Origin: Pseudarthrobacter equi
GTDB lineage: Bacteria; Actinomycetota; Actinomycetes; Actinomycetales; Micrococcaceae
Reading direction: 5' to 3'
Assembly: GCF_900105535.1 (NCBI RefSeq)
Contig: NZ_LT629779.1
Coordinates: forward strand, 2,418,001-2,482,000
DNA length: 64,000 nt
The notes under the pieces: generated by a model
Database searches by the model: none
Seen by the model: only the letters and a program-made list of their open reading frames with translations
Told to the model about the DNA's origin: nothing
Shown here: positions 1-9,203 of the stretch, in pieces
Layout: the number at the start of each line of letters is the position of its first letter
Position numbering within the stretch: position 1 is the first letter of the stretch
Translations under genes and position numbers: made by a program

Positions 1-657
1 CGTGGCGGATCCGGCGGTCAGGCCCAGCACCCGTTCGGCCGCAGCGGAGACTTCAGCGCCGGTGTCCGGCACGGCGATGCGGAGCACTGTATGGCTGCCC
101 CCGTAGCTGGTGCCCGCCATGGTAAAACCGCCGGCACGGAGATCGTTCTCAAGCCGTCCGGCAACGCCGTGCGGCACGGGGATGGCGCAGATCCGCAGCC
201 GGCTGCGCCGCACCAGGGGCACCAGGGCCAGCGCCGAGGACACAGATTCCGAGTAGGCGCGCACCAGGCCGCCGGCGCCCAGGAGGATGCCGCCGAAATA
301 GCGGACGACGACGGCGCTGACGTCGCTGAGATCCGTGGCCCCGGGCACGGTTTCCTTCTTGGTGAGGGCTTCCAGCATCGGGATGCCGGCGGTTCCTGAG
401 GGTTCGCCGTCGTCGCTGGAGCGCTGGATGTCGCGGTCCGGTCCGATGACGAACGCGGAACAGTGGTGCCTGGCGTCGTGGAACTCGCGGCGGAGGTCTG
501 CCACCAGTGATCGCGCTTCGTCTTCGCTGCCGGACCGGCGCAGCACGGTGATGAACCGTGAGCGCTTGATCTCCAGCTCGTGCCGGAAGTCCTCCCCGGC
601 TGACAAGGTGGTGTAGGCCGTGGCCCTGCTGTTCCCGGCCTCCGCTGCTTCCACCAC
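1..657 (-). CDS. YigZ/IMPACT family protein (UPF0029), 3' end beyond window
   Basis: Reading the minus strand from 657 gives an open frame of 219 codons that runs off the left edge. It contains the family signature around HHCSAFVIG, SSDDGEPSGTAG and VVRYFGGILLGAGGLVRAYS, which is the N-terminal UPF0029/IMPACT fold; a ferredoxin-like C-terminal part follows. Family members are about 205-215 residues, so only a few residues should be missing. The GTG at 657 is chosen because a TAGACT hexamer (664-669) sits 6 nt upstream and an in-frame TAG closes the frame just before it. A second GTG follows directly at 654. The gene lies 44 bp after the ABC permease stop. The molecular role of YigZ proteins is unsettled; a link to translation or stress signalling is known only for the eukaryotic homologue. 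Confidence 0.85.
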   Translation of the reverse strand, partial: MVEAAEAGNSRATAYTTLSAGEDFRHELEIKRSRFITVLRRSGSEDEARSLVADLRREFHDARHHCSAFVIGPDRDIQRSSDDGEPSGTAGIPMLEALTKKETVPGATDLSDVSAVVVRYFGGILLGAGGLVRAYSESVSSALALVPLVRRSRLRICAIPVPHGVAGRLENDLRAGGFTMAGTSYGGSHTVLRIAVPDTGAEVSAAAERVLGLTAGSAT

Positions 658-701
658 GGGCTCAGTCTAACTGCAGCCGAAAGGCCGCTATTGCGGCGGC
701 C

Positions 702-2000
702 CTACTTGCCGGCGGCCTCGCGCCGACGGCGGCGCAGCGTCTTGGCCAGCGAAAGTTTGCCGGTGTACTGGATGGAGCCGTAGCGGAACAGATGCACGGA
801 CAGGCGCAGCATCAGGACGCCGACAATGAACAGTTCGGCGATCACAATGATCGACTCGGCGGGGCTCAGGGTTCCGAAGCCGTTCCGGAGCATGGCGGTC
901 ACGGGCGCCGAGAGCGGGAAGTAGGTAAACGCCTGCACGATGGGGGACTGGGGATCACTCAGGATGAGGCTGATGGCGTAGAACGGCACGAAGATCAGTG
1001 CCATCAGCGGGCCGAAGACCACGCCGGCTTCCTTGGCGTTGGGCATCACCGCGCCAATGGCACCCAGGACTGCGGTGAACAGCAGGAAGCCGCCCAGCAG
1101 CAGCAGGGCGCCCACCAGCAGCGGCCCCGGTTCGAACACCACGTCGGAAAGGTTGATGTCCGGCAGGGACAGCCTGTCCCTGAAGAAGGCAAAGCCGCCG
1201 ATGACCGGTGCCAGGAACACCGAAATCTGGACGAGGCCCACCAGGAGGAGCGAGATGATCTTCCCGATGATCAGGGTGGTGGGGTTCAGCGTGGTCAGGA
1301 TCATTTCAGTAACCCTGTTCTCCTTTTCCTCCAGCGTGCTGTTCAGCATCTGGTTCGAGAGCAGGATGATCATCACGTAGAAAAGCACCAGGAACATCAG
1401 CGGCGGAACGGCGGCGCCGAAGCCACCGGATGCCTGCCCGTCCCGGTAAGTCTCGGTGTCCACTTTAACGTTCCCGCTGGCTGCCGCCGTGAGTTGCGGC
1501 GAGCCGATGTCTGCCTGCGCCGCCACCATGAGCAGTTGCTTGGCCACCGCCTCGTAGGTCCCGTTGGCAAAGACGCCGCGGTCCGTGCCGTACACCTGCA
1601 CCGGTTCGGCGGTGGGGTTGGCCGGATAGGCGAAGTAGGCGTCCACAGTGCCGGCCTTGACGTCGGCGAGTGCCTGCTCCGGGTCGGCCGCCCTGGTCCC
1701 TCCGGCCGCCCGGCCGGCGGCCTCCGGAATGATCCCCGACGCGTCCGTGTAGGTGAATGACAGTGCTGCATTCTTCTGGGCATCCGCGGAGGCGCTCGTG
1801 GAGCTGTTGCTGACGAAGATCAGGGCGAAGACGATAGCCGTCACCACGGGGATGGCCAGTGTGGCGATCCAGAACCGCGGCTTTTTGGTGGTGCGGAAGA
1901 ACTCAAACCCCACCACGGTGCCCAGGTTGTGCCAGCGCACCGCCGGGCGCCGGGCCGGGATAGGCGGAGTGGACGATGAACGTGTTGGTGCAGGGCTCAT
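702..2000 (-). CDS. ABC-2 type transporter permease, NatB-like
   Basis: The 432-residue protein has one membrane segment near residues 37-60, a large extracytoplasmic domain to about residue 200, then about six membrane segments. This is the architecture of NatB/ABC-2 permeases. The STLEEKENRVTEMI motif at the start of the second half is typical of the family. It is translationally coupled to the upstream ATPase by an ATGA overlap (1997-2000), so the two form one exporter. NatAB of Bacillus exports sodium, but the substrate here cannot be read from sequence; drug or lipid export is equally possible. Confidence 0.9.
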   Translation of the reverse strand: MSPAPTRSSSTPPIPARRPAVRWHNLGTVVGFEFFRTTKKPRFWIATLAIPVVTAIVFALIFVSNSSTSASADAQKNAALSFTYTDASGIIPEAAGRAAGGTRAADPEQALADVKAGTVDAYFAYPANPTAEPVQVYGTDRGVFANGTYEAVAKQLLMVAAQADIGSPQLTAAASGNVKVDTETYRDGQASGGFGAAVPPLMFLVLFYVMIILLSNQMLNSTLEEKENRVTEMILTTLNPTTLIIGKIISLLLVGLVQISVFLAPVIGGFAFFRDRLSLPDINLSDVVFEPGPLLVGALLLLGGFLLFTAVLGAIGAVMPNAKEAGVVFGPLMALIFVPFYAISLILSDPQSPIVQAFTYFPLSAPVTAMLRNGFGTLSPAESIIVIAELFIVGVLMLRLSVHLFRYGSIQYTGKLSLAKTLRRRRREAAGK

Positions 2001-2935
2001 GGCCGGGCCTCCACGGGTTGGTCCTGTTCGCCGTAGACCCTGATGAAGATTTCATCCAGGGAAACGCGGGCTGTGGTGAAGCTGCTGACGCTGACTCCGG
2101 CGGTGACAAGCTCGCGCAGGACGGCAGCCTGCCCTGAGCCCGGACGCGGCGCCAGCTCGGCGTACCCGCCCGAGTCGAGCGCGATGTCGTACAGGGTGGA
2201 GTGGGGCAGGACACCGTCGTAGTCCACCCGGTAGACGGTTCCGCCGAACTGCTCCTGCACCTCCTCCACTGTGCCGTAGGCGCGGGAGGTGCCGTCCTTG
2301 AGGAGGATGACGCGGTCGCAGAGCCGTTCCACTTCTTCCATCTGGTGGGTGACCATGATGACCGTGGCGCCGGCCAGCTTCTGTTCTTCGATGATGTCCA
2401 TCAGCAGGCGGCGGTTCACGGGGTCGAAGCCCTTCGTGGGTTCATCCAGGATCAGCAGTTCGGGGGCGTTCATGATGGTGACGCCGAGTTGGATCTTCTG
2501 CTGCTGGCCACCGGAGAGCTTGTCCAGGTTGGCGGCAGCTTTGTCCGCCAGCTGAACGCGCTCCAGGTAGTCGAGCGACCAGGCTTTGGCCTGTGCCTTG
2601 CCCAGGCCCTTGAGCCGGCCGAAATAGACCATGACGTCCAAAACCGGTTCCTTTTTATACAGGCCGCGTTCCTCCGGCAGGTAGCCCAGCCGGGCGCCGT
2701 CGCTGGGTTCAAAGGGTTTCCCGCCGATGTGGAGCGTCCCCGCGGTGGGCTGGTAGATCCCCAGCAGGGCCCGCAGGGTGGTGGTCTTTCCTGACCCGTT
2801 GCTCCCCAGGAAACCGAACGTTTCCCCGGCACGCACATCGAAGGACAGGTCCCTGATGACGGTGGCGTCACCGAAATCCATCCGGAAATCCTTGATGTGG
2901 ACCAGCGGCTCCGTGGCCGCACCCCCTGCAGTCAT
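1997..2935 (-). CDS. ABC transporter ATP-binding protein, NatA-like with DUF4162 tail
   Basis: A 312-residue ATPase with Walker A GSNGSGKT (44-51), signature LSGGQ (140-144), Walker B ILDEPT (162-167) and a C-terminal DUF4162-type extension after about residue 222, as in NatA-like importers and exporters of the ABC-2 class. It is the first gene of a two-gene exporter unit with the permease that overlaps its stop codon. The ATG at 2935 is preceded exactly 6 nt upstream by TAGTCT (2942-2947) and no Shine-Dalgarno sequence is visible, which suggests a leaderless transcript. The gene diverges from coaE across about 94 bp. Confidence 0.92.
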   Translation of the reverse strand: MTAGGAATEPLVHIKDFRMDFGDATVIRDLSFDVRAGETFGFLGSNGSGKTTTLRALLGIYQPTAGTLHIGGKPFEPSDGARLGYLPEERGLYKKEPVLDVMVYFGRLKGLGKAQAKAWSLDYLERVQLADKAAANLDKLSGGQQQKIQLGVTIMNAPELLILDEPTKGFDPVNRRLLMDIIEEQKLAGATVIMVTHQMEEVERLCDRVILLKDGTSRAYGTVEEVQEQFGGTVYRVDYDGVLPHSTLYDIALDSGGYAELAPRPGSGQAAVLRELVTAGVSVSSFTTARVSLDEIFIRVYGEQDQPVEARP

Positions 2936-2941
2936 GGACCC

Positions 2942-3023
2942 AGACTACCGAACCACGTGCCCGTCCCGGTCCTGCGGCGCGAGCCGGAACGTGGCGCGGC
3001 GCCGCCGGCCGTCCGTCTAGGCT
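2942..3023. promoter_or_regulatory. Divergent promoter region natA-like/coaE with two leaderless -10 hexamers
   Basis: On the minus strand TAGTCT (2942-2947) is 6 nt before the ATG at 2935. On the plus strand TAGGCT (3018-3023) is 6 nt before the GTG at 3030. Both match the actinobacterial TANNNT -10 element, and their spacing puts the transcription start at or next to the start codon. No ribosome binding site is visible for either gene. No convincing -35 element is seen. Confidence 0.55.
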
Positions 3024-3029
3024 GGGACG

Positions 3030-4244
3030 GTGCTGAAGATCGGATTGACCGGCGGGATCGCGTCAGGGAAGTCGGTGGTTGCCTCCCGGCTGAAGGAGCG
3101 CGGGGCGGTCCTGGTGGACGCGGATGCACTCGCCCGCGAGGTGGTGGAGCCCGGCACCGAGGGCCTCGAACGCATCGTGGCCGAGTTTGGCCGGGACATG
3201 CTCGACGCCGAAGCCCGGCTTGACCGCCCGCGGCTCGGAGAAGCGGTGTTCGGCAACAAGGACCGCCTGGCCGTACTGAACGGCATCTTGCATCCGCTGG
3301 TACGCACCCGGGCAGCGGCCATCACGGCAGCCGCGCCGGAAGATGCGGTGGTGGTCCAGGACATTCCCCTGCTGGTGGAGACCGGGCAGGGCAGCAACTT
3401 CCACCTCGTCCTGGTGGTGGATGCCCCGGACGGGCTGCGGCTGGAGCGGATGCAGCAACTGCGGGGCATGAGCGCTGAAGCGGCGCGCGCCCGGATGGCA
3501 GCGCAGGCCCAGCGGGATACCAGGCTGGCCGCGGCCGACGTCGTCCTGGACAACTCCGGCACCCTGCAGCACCTGCTGGAGCAGGTGGACAGCCTTTGGG
3601 ACACCCGCCTGATGCCGTACGCCCGGAACCTGGCAGCCGGCGTCCGGGCCAAAAGGACCGGCGCGCCCGTCCTTGAGGCGTACAGGGATGACTGGCCGCA
3701 GCAGGCCGCGCGGATCGCCGCGAGGCTGATGGCTGCGGCACCAGGGGTAATCCTCGCGGTAGACCACATCGGCTCCACCTCCGTCCCCGGCCTGGCCGCG
3801 AAGGACGTCATCGACCTGCAGGTTGCGGTGTCCGGACTGGACGCCGCGGACCGGCTGGTGCCGATGCTGGGTGCTGCAGGCTTCCCCCTGGTGCCCGGCG
3901 CCGGCCACGACACGCCGAAACCAACCGACCCCGACCCGCGGCAGTGGCAGAAGCGGTTCCACGCGAACGCCGATCCCGGCAGGGCCGTCAACATCCACGT
4001 GCGGGTGGCCGGCTCTCCCGGCTGGCGATACGCCCTGCTGTTCCGGGACTGGCTGCGGCTGGACGGGCAGGCGCGGCAGCTGTACGGGGCGCAGAAGGCT
4101 GAACTTGCACAGTGCTTCGCCGGCGCCGCCAGCACCAGGTCCTACGCGGAGGCCAAGGAGCCGTGGTTCACTGACGTCGCGTGGCCCGCCATGGCAGCGT
4201 GGGCCGCCGCAACCGGGTGGGAACCGCCGTCATACGCTCCCTGA
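3030..4244 (+). CDS. coaE: Dephospho-CoA kinase fused to a GrpB/UPF0157 domain
   Basis: Dephospho-CoA kinase phosphorylates the 3'-hydroxyl of dephospho-CoA, the last step of CoA synthesis. The N-terminal 200 residues carry the P-loop GGIASGKS (8-15), the substrate segment DADALAREVV (30-39) and the lid region. Bacterial CoaE usually ends near residue 200; here a second domain of about 190 residues follows, with the GrpB/nucleotidyltransferase-like motif GSTSVPGLAAK (248-258) and the VDLQV-like acidic segment after it. This CoaE-GrpB fusion is known from actinobacteria such as Mycobacterium. The role of the added domain is not settled. The GTG start is supported by TAGGCT 6 nt upstream. Confidence 0.95.
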   Translation: MLKIGLTGGIASGKSVVASRLKERGAVLVDADALAREVVEPGTEGLERIVAEFGRDMLDAEARLDRPRLGEAVFGNKDRLAVLNGILHPLVRTRAAAITAAAPEDAVVVQDIPLLVETGQGSNFHLVLVVDAPDGLRLERMQQLRGMSAEAARARMAAQAQRDTRLAAADVVLDNSGTLQHLLEQVDSLWDTRLMPYARNLAAGVRAKRTGAPVLEAYRDDWPQQAARIAARLMAAAPGVILAVDHIGSTSVPGLAAKDVIDLQVAVSGLDAADRLVPMLGAAGFPLVPGAGHDTPKPTDPDPRQWQKRFHANADPGRAVNIHVRVAGSPGWRYALLFRDWLRLDGQARQLYGAQKAELAQCFAGAASTRSYAEAKEPWFTDVAWPAMAAWAAATGWEPPSYAP

Positions 4245-4282
4245 AGGCGCCGATACCGCGCCGGGCTGTTCGCCCGTAACGG

Positions 4283-4318
4283 ACTGGACCGTCCAGTGTC
4301 GGTGCCCGGTTGTAGATT
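4283..4318 (+). promoter_or_regulatory. uvrB promoter: perfect 7-1-7 palindrome plus leaderless -10
   Basis: TAGATT (4313-4318) lies 6 nt before the uvrB ATG, again the leaderless spacing. Upstream, ACTGGAC (4283-4289) and GTCCAGT (4291-4297) form a perfect inverted repeat around one C, placed where the -35 element would be (about 4290-4295). It could be a repressor operator. It does not match the actinobacterial LexA box (GAAC-N4-GTTC). Confidence 0.45.
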
Positions 4319-4324
4319 AGATCC

Positions 4325-6439
4325 ATGAGCCTTGCGCAGGATATCAACCGTGTTGTAGCGCCCTTCGAAGTCATCAGCGAGTTCAAGCCGGCCGGCGACC
4401 AGCCTGCCGCCATCGCCGACCTGACGGAGCGGATCAACAACGGCGAGAAAGACGTGGTGCTGCTGGGCGCCACGGGTACCGGCAAGAGTGCCACTACCGC
4501 CTGGCTCATTGAGCAGGTGCAGCGGCCCACCCTGGTGATGGTCCAGAACAAGACCCTCGCCGCGCAGCTGGCCAACGAATTCCGTGAACTGCTGCCCAAC
4601 AACGCGGTGGAATACTTCGTCTCCTACTACGACTACTACCAGCCTGAGGCGTACGTGGCGCAGACGGACACCTTCATCGAAAAGGACTCGTCCATCAACG
4701 AGGAAGTCGAGCGGCTTCGGCACTCGGCCACGAACGCCCTGCTCACGCGGCGCGACGTCATTGTGGTGGCCACTGTCTCCTGCATCTACGGCCTGGGCAC
4801 CCCGGAAGAGTACATCGCCGGCATGGTGACGCTGCGCAAGGGCGCCGAAATGAACCGGGACGACCTCCTCCGGAAGTTCGTCTCCATGCAGTACGCCCGG
4901 AACGACATGGACTTCCACCGCGGCACGTTCCGTGTCCGCGGCGACACCGTGGAAATCATCCCCATGTACGAGGAACTCGCCATCCGGATCGAGTTCTTCG
5001 GCGACGAAATCGAAAACATCCAGACCCTTCACCCGCTGACCGGCGAAATCATCCAGGATGAAGAGGAAATGTACGTCTTCCCGGCCTCGCACTATGTGGC
5101 CGGTCCGGAACGGATGGCCCGCGCCATCAAGCGCATCGAGGACGAACTCGCCGAGCGGCTCCAGGTGCTGGAGAGCCAGAACAAGCTCGTGGAAGCCCAG
5201 CGGCTGCGCATGCGCACCACCTATGACCTGGAAATGATGCAGCAGATGGGTTTCTGCAACGGCATTGAGAACTACTCCTCCCACATCGACGGACGCGCCC
5301 GGGGCACGGCGCCGCACTGCCTCCTGGACTACTTCCCGGACGACTTTCTGCTGGTCATCGACGAATCCCACGTCACCGTGCCGCAGATCGGCGCCATGTA
5401 CGAAGGTGACATGTCCCGGAAGCGGAACCTCGTGGACTTCGGCTTCCGGTTGCCCTCCGCCATGGATAACCGGCCGCTGAAGTGGGACGAATTCCTTGAG
5501 CGCGTCGGCCAGACGGTTTATCTGTCGGCAACGCCCGGCAAATACGAGCTGGGCAAGGCTGACGGCTTTGTCCAGCAGATCATCCGGCCCACCGGCCTGA
5601 TCGATCCCGAGGTGGTGGTCAAGCCCACCAAGGGGCAGATCGATGACCTTCTGGGCGAGATCAAGACGCGTACCGAAAAGAACGAACGCGTCTTGGTGAC
5701 CACCCTCACCAAGCGGATGGCCGAGGACCTCACCGACTACCTGCTGGGCCACGGGGTCAAGGTCGAATACCTGCACTCGGACGTCGACACTCTCCGCCGT
5801 GTGGAGCTGTTGAGGGAGCTGCGGATGGGGACCTTCGATGTCCTCGTCGGCATCAACCTCCTGAGGGAGGGCCTTGACCTGCCCGAGGTCTCCCTGGTCA
5901 GCATCCTCGATGCCGATAAGGAAGGCTTCCTCCGGTCCTCCACGTCGCTGATCCAGACCATCGGCCGCGCGGCCCGTAACGTTTCGGGCCAGGTGCACAT
6001 GTACGCGGACCGGATCACGGACTCCATGGCCCACGCCATCGATGAAACCAACCGGCGCCGCGCCATCCAGGTGGCCTACAACACCGAGCACGGGATTGAT
6101 CCGCAGCCGTTGCGGAAGAAGATCGCCGACATCACGGACCAGCTGGCCAAGGAAGACGCCGACACCGATGCGCTGCTGGGCAGCTTCGACTACGGCAAGG
6201 GCAAGCGCGGCATCACGGGGGCTAACAAGCCCGGCGCGAAGAAGGGCGCTGCGCAGGTACGGGCGGACGGCCTGGCCGCAGCGCCGGCCGAGGACCTGTT
6301 GGGGATGATCGCGCAGCTGACCGAGCAGATGCACGGGGCCGCAGCGGAACTGCAGTTCGAAGTGGCCGCCCGGATCAGGGACGAGGTCGGCGAGCTGAAG
6401 AAGGAACTGCGCCAGATGCAGGCCGCCGGCCACGCCTGA
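4325..6439 (+). CDS. uvrB: Excinuclease ABC subunit UvrB
   Basis: UvrB is the damage-verifying helicase of nucleotide excision repair. It is loaded by UvrA and then recruits UvrC. The 704-residue protein shows the P-loop GATGTGKS (48-55), the aromatic beta-hairpin region [14 protein letters not shown] (97-110) that clamps DNA, the DESH Walker B near residue 350, helicase motifs V-VI ([22 protein letters not shown]) and a C-terminal UVR motif near residues 660-697 for UvrC/UvrA contact. Length is normal. It stands alone between coaE and the TerC gene; uvrA and uvrC are elsewhere in the same window. Confidence 0.98.
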   Translation: MSLAQDINRVVAPFEVISEFKPAGDQPAAIADLTERINNGEKDVVLLGATGTGKSATTAWLIEQVQRPTLVMVQNKTLAAQLANEFRELLPNNAVEYFVSYYDYYQPEAYVAQTDTFIEKDSSINEEVERLRHSATNALLTRRDVIVVATVSCIYGLGTPEEYIAGMVTLRKGAEMNRDDLLRKFVSMQYARNDMDFHRGTFRVRGDTVEIIPMYEELAIRIEFFGDEIENIQTLHPLTGEIIQDEEEMYVFPASHYVAGPERMARAIKRIEDELAERLQVLESQNKLVEAQRLRMRTTYDLEMMQQMGFCNGIENYSSHIDGRARGTAPHCLLDYFPDDFLLVIDESHVTVPQIGAMYEGDMSRKRNLVDFGFRLPSAMDNRPLKWDEFLERVGQTVYLSATPGKYELGKADGFVQQIIRPTGLIDPEVVVKPTKGQIDDLLGEIKTRTEKNERVLVTTLTKRMAEDLTDYLLGHGVKVEYLHSDVDTLRRVELLRELRMGTFDVLVGINLLREGLDLPEVSLVSILDADKEGFLRSSTSLIQTIGRAARNVSGQVHMYADRITDSMAHAIDETNRRRAIQVAYNTEHGIDPQPLRKKIADITDQLAKEDADTDALLGSFDYGKGKRGITGANKPGAKKGAAQVRADGLAAAPAEDLLGMIAQLTEQMHGAAAELQFEVAARIRDEVGELKKELRQMQAAGHA

Positions 6440-6479
6440 CACATACGTCACCACGGGGTCGCATCCAGCTGCGCTGCGG

Positions 6480-6643
6480 TACAGTTAACGTCACGTAGGG
6501 GAGTATCCCAAGCGCTACGATCGTCAACACGCAGGGCATGGTTGCCCAGCCGGGCGTAGCGGGCCAGCCGCATCAGCACCAAGTGCACAGGCTGGCCGGA
6601 GAGACTTACACCGCATCTCTGTACCCCGCGAAAGGCTACCCCT
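6480..6643 (+). promoter_or_regulatory. Probable yybP-ykoY (Mn2+) riboswitch leader of the TerC-family gene
   Basis: A candidate -10 TACAGT (6480-6485) would start RNA near 6492. The RNA then reads GTAGGGGAGTA (6495-6505), matching the conserved GGGGAGUA loop of the yybP-ykoY class. A stem AGCGCTACG/CGTAGCG (6511-6519 with 6554-6560) carries TCGTCAACAC, a second stem GGCCAGCC/GGCTGGCC (6562-6569 with 6590-6597) follows, and then GGAGAGACTTACACC (6598-6612), resembling the conserved GCAAGACC-type loop. Such riboswitches commonly precede terC/alx-type genes, as here. The 3' CCCCT (6639-6643) can pair with AGGGG (6497-6501), next to the GTG start, so translational control is possible. Confidence 0.75.
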
Positions 6644-7672
6644 GTGCTCGAATTGCCCTTGTGGTTCGAGGTCGGCTCATTTGTCGTCCTCGGCCTGATC
6701 CTCCTGATCGACCTGCTCCTGGTCGTTCGCCGCCCGCACGAACCGTCCATGAAGGAAGCCGGACTGTGGGTGGCGTTCTACGTCACCCTGGCCCTGCTGT
6801 TTGCCGGCGCCATGTTTATCTTCGCCGGACACGAGTATGGCGGCCAGTTCGTTGCAGGCTGGGTCACTGAGTACAGCCTCAGCATCGACAACCTCTTCGT
6901 CTTCATCATCATCATGGCCCGGTTCTCGGTGCCCAGGAAGTACCAGCAGGAAGTGCTGATGGTGGGCATCATCATCGCCCTGGTCCTGCGCGGCATCTTC
7001 ATCCTCCTCGGCGCCATCGTGATCGAGCAGTTCAGCTGGGTGTTCTACATCTTCGGTGCGTTCCTGCTGTGGACCGCGTGGAAGCAGGCCCAGGATGAAG
7101 GCGAAGACGAAGAGGACAAGGAAAACCCCCTCATCGCCCGGATCCGCAAGGTCATCCCCATGTCGGAGAAGTTCGACGAAGGCAAGCTGCGCACCACCGT
7201 GAACGGCAAGAAGGTCTTCACCCCCATGCTGATCGTGTTCATCACCATCGGCCTGACGGACCTGCTGTTCGCCGTGGACTCGATCCCCGCCATCTTCGGC
7301 CTCACCCAGAGCCCGTTCATCGTGTTCACCGCCAACCTGTTCGCCCTCATGGGCCTGCGCCAGCTGTACTTCCTGCTCGGCGGCCTCATGAACCGCCTGG
7401 TGTACCTGAAGCACGCCCTGTCCGTCATCCTGGCGTTCATCGGCGTCAAGCTGGTCCTGCACGCCATGCACGTGAACGAACTGCCCTTCATCAACGGCGG
7501 CAAGCACATCGAATGGGCACCCGAAATCCCCACCTTCGTGTCCCTGGCGGTCATCGTCGGCACCATCATTATCGCCGTCGTTGCCAGCCTGCTCAGCTCC
7601 AAGGCCAAGGAAGCCCACATGGACCCGCGCCTCGAAGACGACGTCCGGAAGAGCCACAGCGACGCCGAATAG
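6644..7672 (+). CDS. TerC/Alx family integral membrane protein, probable Mn2+ exporter
   Basis: The 342-residue protein has about nine membrane segments and the conserved acidic motifs of the TerC family: YSLSIDNLFVF near residue 75 and TDLLFAVDSIPAIFG near residue 200. Alx/TerC proteins export manganese, including during metalation of secreted proteins, and some members confer tellurite resistance. The GTG start has a GAAAGG sequence about 9 nt upstream. The riboswitch-like leader supports manganese as the signal. A strong terminator follows, so the gene is a monocistronic unit. Confidence 0.92.
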   Translation: MLELPLWFEVGSFVVLGLILLIDLLLVVRRPHEPSMKEAGLWVAFYVTLALLFAGAMFIFAGHEYGGQFVAGWVTEYSLSIDNLFVFIIIMARFSVPRKYQQEVLMVGIIIALVLRGIFILLGAIVIEQFSWVFYIFGAFLLWTAWKQAQDEGEDEEDKENPLIARIRKVIPMSEKFDEGKLRTTVNGKKVFTPMLIVFITIGLTDLLFAVDSIPAIFGLTQSPFIVFTANLFALMGLRQLYFLLGGLMNRLVYLKHALSVILAFIGVKLVLHAMHVNELPFINGGKHIEWAPEIPTFVSLAVIVGTIIIAVVASLLSSKAKEAHMDPRLEDDVRKSHSDAE

Positions 7673-7689
7673 ACGCTCCTTCCCGCTTC

Positions 7690-7740
7690 AAAAGACCGCA
7701 GTCCCGGCAGCATCAGCGCCGGGACTGCGGTCTTTCTTTT
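7690..7740 (+). terminator. Rho-independent terminator after the TerC gene
   Basis: AAAAGACCGCAGTCCCGGC and its complement form a roughly 19-bp stem around a short AGCATCAGC loop, followed by the T-rich tract TTTCTTTT. The reverse strand also has an A/T-rich end, but no gene faces it. Confidence 0.9.
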
Positions 7741-7769
7741 AACCCCTCCTGGACGAAGTCCCACGGGAC

Positions 7770-7781
7770 TATGCTCGGTCC
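7770..7781 (+). promoter_or_regulatory. Leaderless -10 element of the MFS gene
   Basis: TATGCT (7770-7775) lies exactly 6 nt before the ATG at 7782, and no Shine-Dalgarno sequence precedes the ATG. Confidence 0.5.
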
Positions 7782-9203
7782 ATGGCCATCATGGCGGAGC
7801 ATGAGGTTGTCAGGGTGCAGCGGCGCACCGTTGCCCTTCTGGCTGCGGCGCAGGTTTTTGGCGGCATCGGCACGGGCGCCACCGTCTCCATCGGATCCAT
7901 CCTCGCCGTCGAACTGTCCGGCTCCAGCGCCTGGGCAGGAGCGGTGGCCACCGTCATGACCCTCGGTGCCGCCGTGACGGCCTTGCCACTGGCGGCACTG
8001 GCGGACCGCAGGGGCCGCCGGGCAGGCCAGGTGGCCGGCATGCTCGCCGCGCTGGCCGGCGCGCTCCTGATGGTGCTCTCTGTCGTGACCGGAGTATTCG
8101 TGCTCCTCATGCTGGGTGCGGCGGGCATCGGGGCAGGCACCGCAGCGAACCTGCAGGCCCGTTTCGCCGCCGTCGACCTTGCCGACGCCGGACACCGCGG
8201 CCGGGCGCTGGCGACGGTCGTCTGGGCGGTCACCATCGGCGCTGTGGCCGGCCCGAACCTGATCCAGCCGGGCGCCGCCGTCGGACTGGCGCTGGGACTG
8301 CCGCCGGTGGCTGGGCCGTTCGTCATCTCGAGCGCCGGACTGGTGGTGGCCATCATCCTCGTCTTCGTCGGCCTGCGCCCGGACCCGCTGCTGCTGGCGC
8401 GGGAACTTGCGGCCCGTACCGCGGGGCCGGGAGGCCAGCCCGGCCCGCATGCGGCCGGGCAGGAGGCCGCGGCTCACCCAGACCTGGCCACCCAGTCCGC
8501 CGGGGCTGGCCGTGCGGCCTGCGCCGGTACCGGCACGCATTTTCGGCCGAAGCCGGCAGGAAGGCTCACCACCGGCATGCGGGCCATCCGCGGTTCCCGG
8601 ATGGCGCTCCTGGCCGTCACTGCGGTGGTTGGTGCCCACGCCGTCATGGTGGGCGTGATGTCCATGACGCCTCTGCACCTGCAGCACCTGGTCGAAGGGC
8701 CAGGCACGCCGCACGCCGGCCACGCAGCCGACGGCGGAGCCCTGGTGATCATCGGCTTCACCATTTCACTGCACATCGCCGGTATGTTCGCCCTGTCCCC
8801 AGTCATGGGATGGCTGACGGACAGGGCAGGCAGGACCGAAACGGTCATGCTCGGCTTCGCCACGCTGATGGCGGGCGTCGCAGTAGCCGGCTTCGGGCAG
8901 GACTCCACCGCCGCGGTGGCCGCAGGGCTGGTGCTGCTGGGACTGGGCTGGTCAGCATCCACCGTGGCCGGGTCCACGCTGCTGGCCGAAAGCGTGGGGC
9001 AGGAGGCACGCGTGGTGGTCCAAGGGGTCTCGGACATGCTGATGGGTGCGGCGGGAGCCGTGGGCGGAGCGGCCTCCGGCCTGGTCCTGAGCGGGGCGGG
9101 CTATTTCGGCCTCAACATGCTTGCCGGCGCTGTAGCGGCCTGCGTCCTGGCTGCCGCGGCGATGGCCAGGGTTTCGGCGCACCGGCAATCAGCGGCGGCC
9201 TGA
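7782..9203 (+). CDS. Major facilitator superfamily transporter
   Basis: The 473-residue protein has about twelve hydrophobic segments. The MFS motif between the second and third segments is visible as ALADRRGRRAGQ near residue 68, with a related WLTDRAGRTE loop in the second half near residue 345. A long hydrophilic loop rich in Ala, Gly and Pro (about residues 205-265) separates the halves. Drug efflux is the most likely class, but no substrate can be assigned. The gene stands alone and converges on the S33 peptidase gene; its stop at 9203 overlaps the neighbour's 3' end by 15 bp. Confidence 0.88.
   Translation: MAIMAEHEVVRVQRRTVALLAAAQVFGGIGTGATVSIGSILAVELSGSSAWAGAVATVMTLGAAVTALPLAALADRRGRRAGQVAGMLAALAGALLMVLSVVTGVFVLLMLGAAGIGAGTAANLQARFAAVDLADAGHRGRALATVVWAVTIGAVAGPNLIQPGAAVGLALGLPPVAGPFVISSAGLVVAIILVFVGLRPDPLLLARELAARTAGPGGQPGPHAAGQEAAAHPDLATQSAGAGRAACAGTGTHFRPKPAGRLTTGMRAIRGSRMALLAVTAVVGAHAVMVGVMSMTPLHLQHLVEGPGTPHAGHAADGGALVIIGFTISLHIAGMFALSPVMGWLTDRAGRTETVMLGFATLMAGVAVAGFGQDSTAAVAAGLVLLGLGWSASTVAGSTLLAESVGQEARVVVQGVSDMLMGAAGAVGGAASGLVLSGAGYFGLNMLAGAVAACVLAAAAMARVSAHRQSAAA

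Noticed and set aside
4142..6454. 770-codon open frame on the minus strand opposite uvrB
   Set aside because: It mirrors uvrB over its whole length, shows low-complexity His/Asp/Val-rich composition typical of antisense frames in high-GC DNA, and has no recognisable motif.
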